A DNA stretch of 64,000 nucleotides from contig NZ_JAAVVE010000019.1 of the NCBI RefSeq assembly GCF_018449795.1, forward strand, positions 1 through 64,000, written 5' to 3'. The notes beneath the pieces are model-generated. The model made no database searches. It saw nothing but the letters and a program-made list of their open reading frames with translations, and was not told where the DNA came from. A program made the translations under genes and the position numbers. Numbering within the stretch: position 1 is the stretch's first letter; each line of letters opens with the position of its first letter. Positions 34,848-42,537 of this stretch are shown here, one piece after another. This DNA is from Sphingomonas sp. dw_22. GTDB taxonomy: Bacteria > Pseudomonadota > Alphaproteobacteria > Sphingomonadales > Sphingomonadaceae.

Positions 34848-35040
34848 CCCTCTCCCCTTGAGGGGAGAGGGTTGCGCAGACTTAGGTCTTGCGCAGCAAG
34901 GCCTTAGTCGGAGCTGGGTGAGGGGTGAGCGGCTGCTTTAGCAGCCGCGCGGAGCTTCGCTCCGCTCTACCCCTCTCCAAGCTACGCTAGGCGCTAACGC
35001 GCCAAGCTTCGCTATCCTCTCCCCTATCAAGGGGAGAGGA
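34848..35040. repeat. Large compound intergenic cassette of at least five hairpins, bookended by CCTCTCCCC/GGGGAGAGG
   Basis: Terminal hairpins CCCTCTCCCC-TTGA-GGGGAGAGGG (34848-34871) and TCCTCTCCCC-N6-GGGGAGAGGA (35015-35040) enclose four more hairpins. These are TGCGCA-N11-TGCGCA (34873-34895), GCGGCTGC-TTTA-GCAGCCGC (34929-34948), GCGGAGC-TTC-GCTCCGC (34949-34965) and GGCG-N6-CGCC (34990-35003). Hairpins three and four sit inside a weaker stem AGGGGTGAGC / GCTCTACCCCT. No coding potential. It looks like a non-autonomous repeat element or several nested REP-like units. Confidence 0.75.
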
Positions 35041-35244
35041 AGTGAAAAGAGCCGCTCAAACCTGAGGGAGTTCGCTCACGGATAAGCAAACGATGGAAGT
35101 TCCAGCCTTGCAAAATAGGATTTCAACCCCGATCGAGGAACCAGCTCTTTCTCATCGTCGACACGCCGAACGGACGCGACAGCGCGCCCGCACGATACCC
35201 CTCATATAGAGTCAACTTGGTCAACCGGCAGCCCCGCCAGCCCG

Positions 35245-36381
35245 CTACCGCCAATACCGCCGCGTCGCGATCTCCGCGCCCTCGGCCAACGCCGCGAGCT
35301 TCGACCACACGACCTCCGGATCGAGCCCGCCCGAGCCGACATGGATGCTGAACCCGCAATCCACTCCGCCGATCACCCGCTCACGCCCCACCAGATCGGC
35401 ATAGCGGCCGATGCGCTGCGCGATCAGCTCGGGATGCTCGATATAGGTCGATTGCGGCTCGATTAGCCCCGGGCACAGGATCTTGCCCTCGGGCACGCCG
35501 ACTTCCTCGAACAGCGTGAATTCGTGCGCATGGCGCGGGTTCGCCGCCTCGAACAGGATCGTCGCCGGCTTGGCGGTCCAGACGAGATCGATGATGTCGG
35601 CCAGCGGCACGTCGCAGTGATGCGGCCCCGGATAATTGCCCCAGCACAGATGCATGCGAAGCTGCTCGGCCGGAATGTTCGACAGCGCGTGGTTCAGCGC
35701 GGCGATGTGCATCCCGATCCGCTTGCGGAACTCAGGCAGCTCCAGATCGGTATATTGGACATGCCGCCCCATCGCGAGGTCCGGGCAATCAACCTGCAGC
35801 GTGATCCCCGCCGCGGCGATCGTCTCATATTCGTGCCGCAGCCCCTCGGCGATCGCGAACAGATAGCTTTCGTGGTCGGGATAATGATCGTTGGGGAAGA
35901 ACAAGGCCGTCACCCCCGGCGACGCCGCGCTCATGAAGGTCGCGCGGCCATCCGCCTTGGCGACCAGCCGCTCGGCGTCGATCCGCGGCGCGTCCATGTC
36001 CTTGACGCTGATCGGCCCGTTGCAGGCGAGCGCACGGCGGCGGGCGCGGCCGGTGTCGCCGAACACCTTCGCCTTGGTGCCGGGATAATCGTCCAGATCC
36101 TGAAAGGCATAGGACGCGCCCTCGCCGCCGAAGCCGGTCAGCCGGTCCTGGATATAGGTGGCATAGCTCGGCTTCGACATCTCGCCATCGCCGATCACGT
36201 CGATCCCCGCCGCCGCCTGGCGCGCGACCATCTCCGCCACCGCGGCATCGACCGCGCCGTCCAGCGCCTCGGCATCGACCGGCACGCCCTCGCCGCGCGC
36301 GAACATCATCCGGGTCAGCCCCTCGGGACGGGGCAGGCTCCCGGTATGGGTGGTCAGGAACTTGCCGGGGGAAATCGGCAT
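35245..36381 (-). CDS. MetE-like, cobalamin-independent methionine synthase II family protein (zinc thiol alkyltransferase fold)
   Basis: A 378-residue (beta/alpha)8 protein corresponding to the C-terminal half of MetE. The zinc ligands are visible: His and Cys in RMHLCWGNYPG, and a distal Cys in IGGVDCGFSIH. The N-terminus LTTHTGSLPRPEGLTRMM is typical of the short MetE-like family, which includes epoxyalkane:coenzyme M transferase and other thiol alkyltransferases. The MetE N-terminal domain is absent, and it lies among catabolic genes, so methyl or alkyl transfer in a degradative route is more likely than methionine synthesis. ATG 36381 has AAGGAG upstream. Last gene of VOC-hydrolase-MetE-like. 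Confidence 0.85.
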   Translation of the reverse strand: MPISPGKFLTTHTGSLPRPEGLTRMMFARGEGVPVDAEALDGAVDAAVAEMVARQAAAGIDVIGDGEMSKPSYATYIQDRLTGFGGEGASYAFQDLDDYPGTKAKVFGDTGRARRRALACNGPISVKDMDAPRIDAERLVAKADGRATFMSAASPGVTALFFPNDHYPDHESYLFAIAEGLRHEYETIAAAGITLQVDCPDLAMGRHVQYTDLELPEFRKRIGMHIAALNHALSNIPAEQLRMHLCWGNYPGPHHCDVPLADIIDLVWTAKPATILFEAANPRHAHEFTLFEEVGVPEGKILCPGLIEPQSTYIEHPELIAQRIGRYADLVGRERVIGGVDCGFSIHVGSGGLDPEVVWSKLAALAEGAEIATRRYWR

Positions 36382-36401
36382 CGGTGTCTTCTCCTTGGGA
36401 A

Positions 36402-37211
36402 TCAGGCGGCGCACAGCGCGGTTTCGAGGAAGCCGACCAGCGCGGCATTATAGGCTTCGGCTTCGGACAGGTTGCAGAGATGGCTGCCCCCCGGAATATC
36501 GAGCCGCGCGCCGCCGGTCGCCTCGGCGAGGATATCGGCGGCGCGGCGGCGCGAGGCAGGCTCCTGCGCGCCGGTGATCGCCAGCACCGGCGCTCGGACA
36601 TGGACGAGATCCTCGACCGTCACGGGAAGCGACCCGCCGGGCACAATCAGGTCGCGCGCCACATAGTCCGCCGCGATGGCGTCGAGCCGGGCATTCGCCT
36701 GCGCGCCCTCGACCCGCATCAGCGCATGGATGCGCCACAGCCGCCGCATCGCGTCGAGTTGTCCATCCGCCGCCAGCGCCGCCATGGCATCGAGCGGCAG
36801 CGCCTCCTCGGCATCGGGCAGGCCCGAAAGCGGCGCGCCTTGGAGCACCAGCGCGGAAACGCGCCCGGGATGCCGGATCGCGAACGCCAAAGCGATCCGC
36901 GCACCCTGCGACATGCCGATCAGCGCGAAGCGTTCGAGCCCCAGGAAATCGGTGATCGCGGCGATGTCGTCAGGCTCGCGTGCCAGGTCCGGCGGTGCCG
37001 AGGACTGGCCGAAACCGCGCCGATCGAACGCGATCACCCGGAAACGCCCGGCCAATGCCTCGGCCTGCGCTTCCCAGATGCGCCGATCGAGCGTCCAGCC
37101 ATGGACGAGCAGCAGCGCCGGCCCCGATCCGAGCGTCTCCACCCGGATCGCGCCGCCCTCCACCGCGACGTCCGCGGTCGCGCCGCCCAGCCGGCTATGC
37201 TCGCTGCGCAT
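36402..37211 (-). CDS. Alpha/beta-fold hydrolase (enol-lactonase / ring-fission hydrolase type)
   Basis: A 269-residue hydrolase. LLLVHGWTLDRRIWEAQAEA gives the oxyanion-hole HGW, followed by FDRRGFGQSSAPPD. The nucleophile elbow is GMSQGARIA with Ser, and the C-terminal His lies in GGSHLCNLSEAEAYN. The size and HGW/DRRGFG pattern resemble 3-oxoadipate enol-lactonases and meta-fission product hydrolases. ATG 37211 follows 24 nt after the VOC gene; TTG 37229 and GTG 37214 are alternatives. It probably acts on the product of the VOC enzyme encoded just upstream. Confidence 0.87.
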   Translation of the reverse strand: MRSEHSRLGGATADVAVEGGAIRVETLGSGPALLLVHGWTLDRRIWEAQAEALAGRFRVIAFDRRGFGQSSAPPDLAREPDDIAAITDFLGLERFALIGMSQGARIALAFAIRHPGRVSALVLQGAPLSGLPDAEEALPLDAMAALAADGQLDAMRRLWRIHALMRVEGAQANARLDAIAADYVARDLIVPGGSLPVTVEDLVHVRAPVLAITGAQEPASRRRAADILAEATGGARLDIPGGSHLCNLSEAEAYNAALVGFLETALCAA

Positions 37212-37235
37212 CACCGGCCCGATCGGCAAGGGGGT

Positions 37236-37781
37236 TCAGGCGGCTTCCGCAGGGCGGAAATTGTTGTTGGGCGTGTGATCGCCCGCCAGCCAGCGCTTCA
37301 GCTCGCCATGGGCCTTGGCGCGGTTGGCTGCGTCCTGCTCCAGCGCCGCCGGCTCGTCGCAGGTGAACTCCAGGATCATCCCGTTGGGATCGACGACATA
37401 GACCGAACGGCAATAGCCATGCTCCAGCACATAGGTCGCGGGCGGCTCGATCCCCGCCCTGGCGATGCGCGCCTCCAGCTCGGCCTGGGTCTGCGGATCG
37501 ACCTGCAGCGCGATGTGATGGAAGGGCGATGCCGGCATCTCCGGCCCGAACTCGGCCTGGTCTGCCGGATCGGCGAACTGGAAGAAGGCCAGCGCGCTCC
37601 CGTCGGCGAGGCCGAAGAAGACGTGCGCATAGGTGCGCTCCTTGCCGAACAGCACGTCCTGCTCGCACCAGGTCGCGAGCAGCGGCAGGCCGATCACGTC
37701 CTCGTAAAAGGCGCGGGTTTCCTCGAGATTCTTGGCGACATAGGCCGTGTGATGCAGCCGTCCCGGCAGTCTGGCAGTCAT
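37236..37781 (-). CDS. VOC-superfamily metalloenzyme (glyoxalase / extradiol dioxygenase-like)
   Basis: A 181-residue protein with two VOC modules. The first is LHHTAYVAKNLEETRAFYED (residues 9-28), giving a His ligand; FHHIALQVDPQTQAELE gives the second His, and GMILEFTCDEP the Glu. These three would form the 2-His-1-carboxylate metal site of the superfamily. The last 40 residues (HGELKRWLAGDHTPNNNFRP) form an unusual tail. The reaction could be ring cleavage, isomerisation or glyoxalase-type; sequence alone does not decide. First gene of a three-gene unit whose promoter carries the 32-bp double palindrome at 37874-37905. Confidence 0.85.
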   Translation of the reverse strand: MTARLPGRLHHTAYVAKNLEETRAFYEDVIGLPLLATWCEQDVLFGKERTYAHVFFGLADGSALAFFQFADPADQAEFGPEMPASPFHHIALQVDPQTQAELEARIARAGIEPPATYVLEHGYCRSVYVVDPNGMILEFTCDEPAALEQDAANRAKAHGELKRWLAGDHTPNNNFRPAEAA

Positions 37782-37873
37782 GCGATCCTGTCCTTTCCTC
37801 GGCGTGCCGCGGCGCTTCGCCGGCATGCCGTCCTTTTCCGTCCGAACATATCAAAGCGCCGCCCGCGGCACAA

Positions 37874-37905
37874 TTCGTTCTTCGAAGCCATATTCGCTAT
37901 TCGAA
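37874..37905. promoter_or_regulatory. Double palindrome TTCG-N5-CGAA-N6-TTCG-N5-CGAA upstream of the VOC operon (site 1 of 3)
   Basis: Two perfect TTCG-N5-CGAA dyads lie with a 19-bp pitch, 93-124 bp upstream of the VOC start. The same arrangement occurs at 40264 and 42455. The half-site geometry suits a dimeric regulator binding twice on one DNA face nearly two turns apart; the IclR protein encoded at 40348 is the obvious candidate. Confidence 0.75.
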
Positions 37906-37959
37906 CTTTCGCCTTTGCTCAGCGTGCCAGCCTCGCTGCGATCTGCGCGACAGGCCCGC

Positions 37960-40176
37960 TCAGAACTTATACCCCGCCTCAAGCCCGTAGATCCGCGGCC
38001 GCGCCTTGAACACGAAGCCGCCGGGCGAGAATTCGGCATTGTATTTCTTGTCGAACAAATTGTTTGCGAACGCTGTGATCGACCAGTGATCGGTGTTGAG
38101 CCCGGCACGGGCATCGACCAGCCCCACCGGATCGCGCACCGTCGAATTCTGGATGTCGAACCAGGTCTTGCCGGTCAGCCGGTAATCGATGCGCACCAAA
38201 GGCGAGATGCCGCTGTCGCCGATCTCCTTCTTGTACTGCGCGCCCAGGTTGAGCGTGTAGCGCGAGATCAGCGGCGCCTCGTTGCCGATGATCGTGGGAT
38301 CGGGGAATTTCTTGATGTCGCTATAGGTGACGCCGAGCCCCGCATTCAGGTCCAGCCCCTCCACGGGGTGCGCGGTCGCCTCCAGCTCGAAGCCCTTCAA
38401 CCGCACTTCGGGGACGTTGCCCAGATTCTGCGTCGAGTTGGCCGCCAGGAAGACGAAGAAATAGCTGTTCTGCGACTTGGTGGTGTAGGCGCTGGCGTTG
38501 AACGTCACATGGCGATCGAAGAGCTGCGCCTTCAGCCCCGCCTCGAACGTCTCCGCCGTCTCCGCCTCGAACGTATCGCCCACGCCGACGATGCCGTTGG
38601 CGGCCGCGATCGCGCCGACGCCGCTCTGGTTGAAGCCGCCCGAGCGGAAGCCCTTCGAATAGCCGCCATAAAGGGTCAGGTCGCGCGTCGGCTCCCAGGT
38701 GAGCGTCACCTTGGGCTGCCACTCCTTGTACGACTTGCGCCGCACGTCGCCGGTCGCGCCGGCCGAGAAGCCCGGCACCACCGGCAGGAAGGCGGTGGGC
38801 GTCAGCGTCGTGTTCTTGCGGCGGTCGTGATCGTAGCGCAGCGACGCATCGACGCGGACCTGGTCGGTGAACTTGTAGGTCGCGTTGGCGAAGCCCGCCC
38901 AGGCGAAATTGTCCTGATCGTCGGCAAGGAAGGTCGCCTGCGGATTGATCGGATTGGTGCTGGGATGGTGGAAGACCGGGAACACCCCCTGCCCGGTATC
39001 GACCATGTTGCCGGTCGAGATGAAGCGCTTGGTCCCGATCGCATAGGCGCCCACCATCCATTCGAACCGCCGCCCGGTCGGCGAGGCGAAGCGCAGTTCC
39101 TGGCTCCACGCCTTCACGTCGAGGAACTGGCTCTGGTTCATGTCGAAGCCAAGCAGGCCGTTGAAGAAGCTTTCGTCGATCGGCAGGAAGTCGAACGCGT
39201 CGCCGGTCAGCACCTCGGTCAGCGTGTCGTAGGAGGTGATCGACGTCAGCGTGCCCGCGCCGGTGTCGTAATCGACCTTCATCGACAGGTTATACATGTC
39301 GCGGTCGTTCTGCCCGGCATTGTTCACCCGCACCGGCAGATGCGTGTCGTTCACATCGGTGACGATGTTGAAATAGAGCGCCTGGGTGCGCAGCCACGCG
39401 CCCGACGCGCGCAGGTCGATCGTCAGGCCCGGCGCCGGATCGATCAGCAAATTCCCGCGCACCGCATAGTCGCGATAGGGATCCGCATCCTCCTTGAGGT
39501 ACGGATTGTAGATATAGCCGTTGGTATCGACCAGCGAGCCGCCCAGGCGGAACTTGATCCCCTCGGCCAGCGGCCCGCTGATCCCGCCGCGCACCGAATA
39601 GCCGAAGCCGTTGTCGATGCCGACCTTCACCCGGCCTTCCAGCGTGTCGGTCGGCTGCTTGGTAGTGATGATGATCGCGCCGCCGATCGCGTTGCGCCCG
39701 TAAAGGCCGCCCTGCGGGCCCTTCAGCACCTCGATCTGGTCGATGTCGAACAGTTCCTGGTTGAACTGCGCCGGGTTCACCTGCTGCACGCCATCCACCA
39801 CCACCGCGACCGAAGGCTCGGAATTGCGCGCCTGGGTGATGCCGCGGATGATGACGAAGGCGTTGCCGGCGTTCTGCGTCTCGACCAGGTTCACGTTCGA
39901 GGTGAGCGCCATGAAGTCGGCCGGCTTCTCGATGCCCGCGCTCTCGATCGCTTCGCTGGTGAAGGCGGTGATCGCCGCCGGCGTGTCCTGCAGCGTTTCC
40001 TCGCGGCGCAGGCCCCGGACGATGATGTCGCCGGCCTGCGGCTCCGCCTCCTGCGGCGCGGCCTGGGGTTCGGCGGGAACATTGTCCTGCGCCCAGGCGG
40101 GGGCCGCCAGGGCGCTCGCCATTGCAGTTGCCCCAAGCAAAACGGCGAAACGACGCGAACGCGCTGCAGATATCAT
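37960..40176 (-). CDS. TonB-dependent outer-membrane receptor (IclR cluster)
   Basis: A 738-residue receptor. The signal peptide ends at AAPAWA|QDN, followed by a Glu/Ala/Pro stretch and a TonB box-like GDIIVRGLRREE. The plug (about 60-170) has LQDTPAAITAFTSEAIESAG and EVLKGPQGGLYGRNAIGGAI. The barrel ends in RIYGLEAGYKF with terminal Phe. ATG 40176 was chosen because GGGAGG lies 8-9 nt upstream. It is a single-gene unit with the double palindrome 88-119 bp upstream, overlapping a TTGACT-N15-TATAGT promoter-like pair. It presumably imports the substrate of the flanking enzymes. Confidence 0.93.
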   Translation of the reverse strand: MISAARSRRFAVLLGATAMASALAAPAWAQDNVPAEPQAAPQEAEPQAGDIIVRGLRREETLQDTPAAITAFTSEAIESAGIEKPADFMALTSNVNLVETQNAGNAFVIIRGITQARNSEPSVAVVVDGVQQVNPAQFNQELFDIDQIEVLKGPQGGLYGRNAIGGAIIITTKQPTDTLEGRVKVGIDNGFGYSVRGGISGPLAEGIKFRLGGSLVDTNGYIYNPYLKEDADPYRDYAVRGNLLIDPAPGLTIDLRASGAWLRTQALYFNIVTDVNDTHLPVRVNNAGQNDRDMYNLSMKVDYDTGAGTLTSITSYDTLTEVLTGDAFDFLPIDESFFNGLLGFDMNQSQFLDVKAWSQELRFASPTGRRFEWMVGAYAIGTKRFISTGNMVDTGQGVFPVFHHPSTNPINPQATFLADDQDNFAWAGFANATYKFTDQVRVDASLRYDHDRRKNTTLTPTAFLPVVPGFSAGATGDVRRKSYKEWQPKVTLTWEPTRDLTLYGGYSKGFRSGGFNQSGVGAIAAANGIVGVGDTFEAETAETFEAGLKAQLFDRHVTFNASAYTTKSQNSYFFVFLAANSTQNLGNVPEVRLKGFELEATAHPVEGLDLNAGLGVTYSDIKKFPDPTIIGNEAPLISRYTLNLGAQYKKEIGDSGISPLVRIDYRLTGKTWFDIQNSTVRDPVGLVDARAGLNTDHWSITAFANNLFDKKYNAEFSPGGFVFKARPRIYGLEAGYKF

Positions 40177-40263
40177 GACCATCCCCTCCCGAATCTGGTC
40201 TGTCCGCGAGTGGCTGCTGTTCCTTCCGAGCGCAGCCTTTCCCGCGTTAGCCGGACTATAAAC

Positions 40264-40295
40264 TTCGTTTATCGAAGTCAAGTTCGATATTCGGA
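40264..40295. promoter_or_regulatory. Double palindrome TTCG-N5-CGAA-N6-TTCG-N5-CGGA upstream of the TonB receptor (site 2 of 3)
   Basis: The first dyad extends to CTTCG-TTTAT-CGAAG. The second, GTTCGATATTCGGAG, has one mismatch and resembles the GTTCGAT-ATCG core I remember for PcaR/PcaU/PobR-type IclR regulators. On the minus strand a TTGACT (40276-40281) lies within the site and TATAGT (40255-40260) follows 15 nt later, so binding could block RNA polymerase. Confidence 0.75.
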
Positions 40296-40347
40296 GAAAT
40301 GCACGAACGCCGCCTGCGCGTGGCGACGCCCGGCAATGGGATGAAAT

Positions 40348-41154
40348 TCAGGTGCGTCTGAGCGAGTGGGCGAGCACCGGCCAGCGCCGCAGCGCCGCCT
40401 CGATCTCGCGCGCGGCATCGCGGAGCAGCGGCAGCCGGGTGCGGACCAGTTCGTCCTGCGAAATGCGCGTCGTCGAGGTCGAGCAGTTGATCGCGGCGAT
40501 CGCGGTGCGGTCCTGGTCGAACAACGGCACGGCGATCGAGACGATGCCGTAATCAAGCTCGTCCAGCGCCGAATCATAGCCACGCTCGCGGATCGCTGCC
40601 AGCCGCTCGCGCATCGCCTCGGCCGACGTCACGGTCCGTTCGGTGAAGCGATCGAACGGCGCCTGCGCCAGCGTCGCCTCGATCTCCGCCTCGCTCTCGA
40701 ACGCCAGCATCACCTTGCCGAGCGAGGTCGCGTGCAGCGGGAAGCGCGTGCCGACATTGGCGCCCAGCCGGATATGCCGGTTGGTCGAGACGTGCGCGAC
40801 ATAGAGGATATGCCGATCCGATCGCACCGCCAGCGACGAGCTGTCGCCGGTCTGGTCGCGCAATATCTGGAGCTGCGGCAGCGCCACCTGCTCGATGTTC
40901 ATCGACGAGAGATAGGCCGATCCGAACACCAGCACCTCGGGCCGCAGCAGGAAGCGCCGGCCATGCTGCGCAACATAGCCGAGCTTCACCAGCGTATTGA
41001 GGCAGCGCCGCGCGACCGCGGGGCTCAGCCCCGTCGCCACCGCGACTTCGCTGAGCGGCATCTCGGGATGATCGTGGTCGAACGCGCGCAGCACCGAAAG
41101 GCCGCGTTCCAGCGTCGACAGATATTCGGGATCCTTGGGTTCCTTGGCGGCCAT
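40348..41154 (-). CDS. IclR-family transcriptional regulator (PcaR/PcaU/PobR-like)
   Basis: A 268-residue regulator. The N-terminal winged helix (residues 10-75) shows LSTLERGLSVLRAFDHDHPE, then EVAVATGLSPAVARRCLNTL. The C-terminal IclR effector domain includes RFPLHATSLGKVMLAFESEA, the family's conserved HATSLGKVML, and IVSIAVPLFDQDRTAIAAIN. The DHDHPEMPLSEVA-like linker and overall length match the beta-ketoadipate-pathway IclR group, which sense aromatic acids or dicarboxylates. It lies 41 nt after the CoA-transferase and is likely co-transcribed with it. Three copies of a double palindrome in neighbouring promoters are its probable targets. Confidence 0.9.
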   Translation of the reverse strand: MAAKEPKDPEYLSTLERGLSVLRAFDHDHPEMPLSEVAVATGLSPAVARRCLNTLVKLGYVAQHGRRFLLRPEVLVFGSAYLSSMNIEQVALPQLQILRDQTGDSSSLAVRSDRHILYVAHVSTNRHIRLGANVGTRFPLHATSLGKVMLAFESEAEIEATLAQAPFDRFTERTVTSAEAMRERLAAIRERGYDSALDELDYGIVSIAVPLFDQDRTAIAAINCSTSTTRISQDELVRTRLPLLRDAAREIEAALRRWPVLAHSLRRT

Positions 41155-41195
41155 CGGCGATGGGCTATCGCGAGCCGGGGCGCCGCGCAACCAAG

Positions 41196-42341
41196 CTATT
41201 CGGCCGCGTCGAGCGCCTGGGGCCGCCCCAGTATCTCTTCATTGTGCTGGCCGAGCGTCGGCGGGGCAGTCACGCGCTCGTCATGCACCCCGTCATAGCT
41301 GACCGGCGAGCGGATCGTGCGGAAGCGGCCGTGCGGCCCCTCCGCCTCCACCATCAGCCCCAGATGCCTGGCCTGGGCGGTGTCGAGCACCTCCTGCGAA
41401 TCGAGCACCGGCGAATGCGGCACCTCCAGCGACGCGAGCCGCGCCGCCCAATGATCGCGCGGCTGGGTGCGGAAGATCGGTGCCAGGAAGCCGACGACAT
41501 TCTCGTAATTGCCGATCCGCGATTCCCGGCTGGCGAATTCGGGCCGGTCGAGCATGTCCGGCTGCCCCATCGCTTCGGCGAGGTTCTCCCAGAACTTCGG
41601 CGGCGAGGACATGTGCAGCGCGATCCAGCGATCGTCGGCACACTGGAAGACATAGGATTGCGAGACGTGCGGCCGGCTGTACGGCCCCATCACCTCGCCC
41701 GCCGAGAGCAGGTGGGTGAAGTCGTCCAGGTTGAAATGCGCCATCGATTCGAACATCGACGTCTCGACCAGCCGCCCCTGCCCCGTACGCTCGCGTTCGT
41801 AGAGCGCCCCCAGCACGCCGTATGCGGCATAGAAGCCGGTCAGCGAGTCGGCGATCGCCGGCCCCACCACGCGCGGATGCACCGGGTTCACCAGCAGCCG
41901 CAGGAAGCCGCTCGCCGCCTGTGCCACCGTATCGAACGCCGGCCGGTCGCGCTCGGGGCCGTCGGCGCCGAAGCCCGAGATCGAGCAATAGATCAGCCGC
42001 GGGTTCAGCGCACGCAGCCGCTCCGCATCGACGCCCAGCCGCTTGGCGACGCCGGGCCGGAAATTCTGGATGAAGACGTCGGCGGTCTCGATCAGCGCAT
42101 CGAGCGCGGCGAGATCGGCCGGCTGCTTGGGATCGAGCGTGATGCTGCGCTTGTTGCGGTTATAGGTCTGGAAGTGCGGGCTGTAGAGCCCGCCCTTGAA
42201 CGCGCGGAACGGATCGCCGGTGCCCGGCTGCTCGATCTTGATGACGTTCGCGCCAAGGTCGGCGAGCAGCATGCCCGCGGCCGGCCCCGTGATGAAGGTT
42301 CCCATTTCCAGGACCGTGACGTCCTTCAGCGGATTGGGCAT
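41196..42341 (-). CDS. Family III (CaiB/BaiF) CoA-transferase
   Basis: A 381-residue protein. The N-terminus VLEMGTFITGPAAGMLLADL, then GANVIKIEQPGTGDPFR, is diagnostic of family III. The catalytic Asp is in GPAIADSLTGFYAAYG. Family III enzymes move CoA between carboxylic acids without ATP. Together with the divergently encoded citrate-synthase-fold lyase it could activate a hydroxy-tricarboxylic acid that is then cleaved between carbons. ATG 42341 begins MPNPLKDVTV. It is divergent from the lyase gene over 196 bp that contains one of the double palindromes. Confidence 0.92.
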   Translation of the reverse strand: MPNPLKDVTVLEMGTFITGPAAGMLLADLGANVIKIEQPGTGDPFRAFKGGLYSPHFQTYNRNKRSITLDPKQPADLAALDALIETADVFIQNFRPGVAKRLGVDAERLRALNPRLIYCSISGFGADGPERDRPAFDTVAQAASGFLRLLVNPVHPRVVGPAIADSLTGFYAAYGVLGALYERERTGQGRLVETSMFESMAHFNLDDFTHLLSAGEVMGPYSRPHVSQSYVFQCADDRWIALHMSSPPKFWENLAEAMGQPDMLDRPEFASRESRIGNYENVVGFLAPIFRTQPRDHWAARLASLEVPHSPVLDSQEVLDTAQARHLGLMVEAEGPHGRFRTIRSPVSYDGVHDERVTAPPTLGQHNEEILGRPQALDAAE

Positions 42342-42454
42342 TTCGTCTCCCCGGCCGGACCGGCCCGTAGCTTTCCGATGCCCCCGGTCGGGGCCATGAT
42401 GGCGTTCGGCGCGGCCCCGAAGTCCGGTGCGCGTCTTGACAGTCCCATATTGTT

Positions 42455-42486
42455 TTCGAATAACGAAGGCAACTTCGAAATGCGAA
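42455..42486. promoter_or_regulatory. Double palindrome TTCG-N5-CGAA-N6-TTCG-N5-CGAA between CoA-transferase and lyase genes (site 3 of 3)
   Basis: Both dyads are perfect with the same 19-bp pitch as sites 1 and 2. On the plus strand a consensus TTGACA (42436-42441) is followed after 17 nt by AATAAC (42459-42464), which lies inside the first dyad. The regulator bound here would cover the -10 and start-site region of the lyase promoter, a repressor-like geometry. Confidence 0.8.
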
Positions 42487-42537
42487 TTATTGGTCCCGGC
42501 ATGCCTTCCGCCGGCTGCACCGCTGGAGAGACACAAA

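Noticed and set aside
34848..35040. The multi-hairpin region as a riboswitch or small RNA gene
   Set aside because: The hairpins are independent perfect palindromes related to repeats elsewhere in the window; there is no known riboswitch core, and it does not directly precede a gene start.
35123..35359. Short minus-strand frame of 78 codons in the gap beside the MetE-like gene
   Set aside because: It overlaps the end of the MetE-like gene in another frame, is Arg/Gly-rich and shows no recognisable feature.
35245..36381. MetE (cobalamin-independent methionine synthase) as the housekeeping enzyme
   Set aside because: The protein is only the C-terminal half, lies in a catabolic cluster under a shared operator, and belongs to the short MetE-like family that includes other thiol alkyltransferases.
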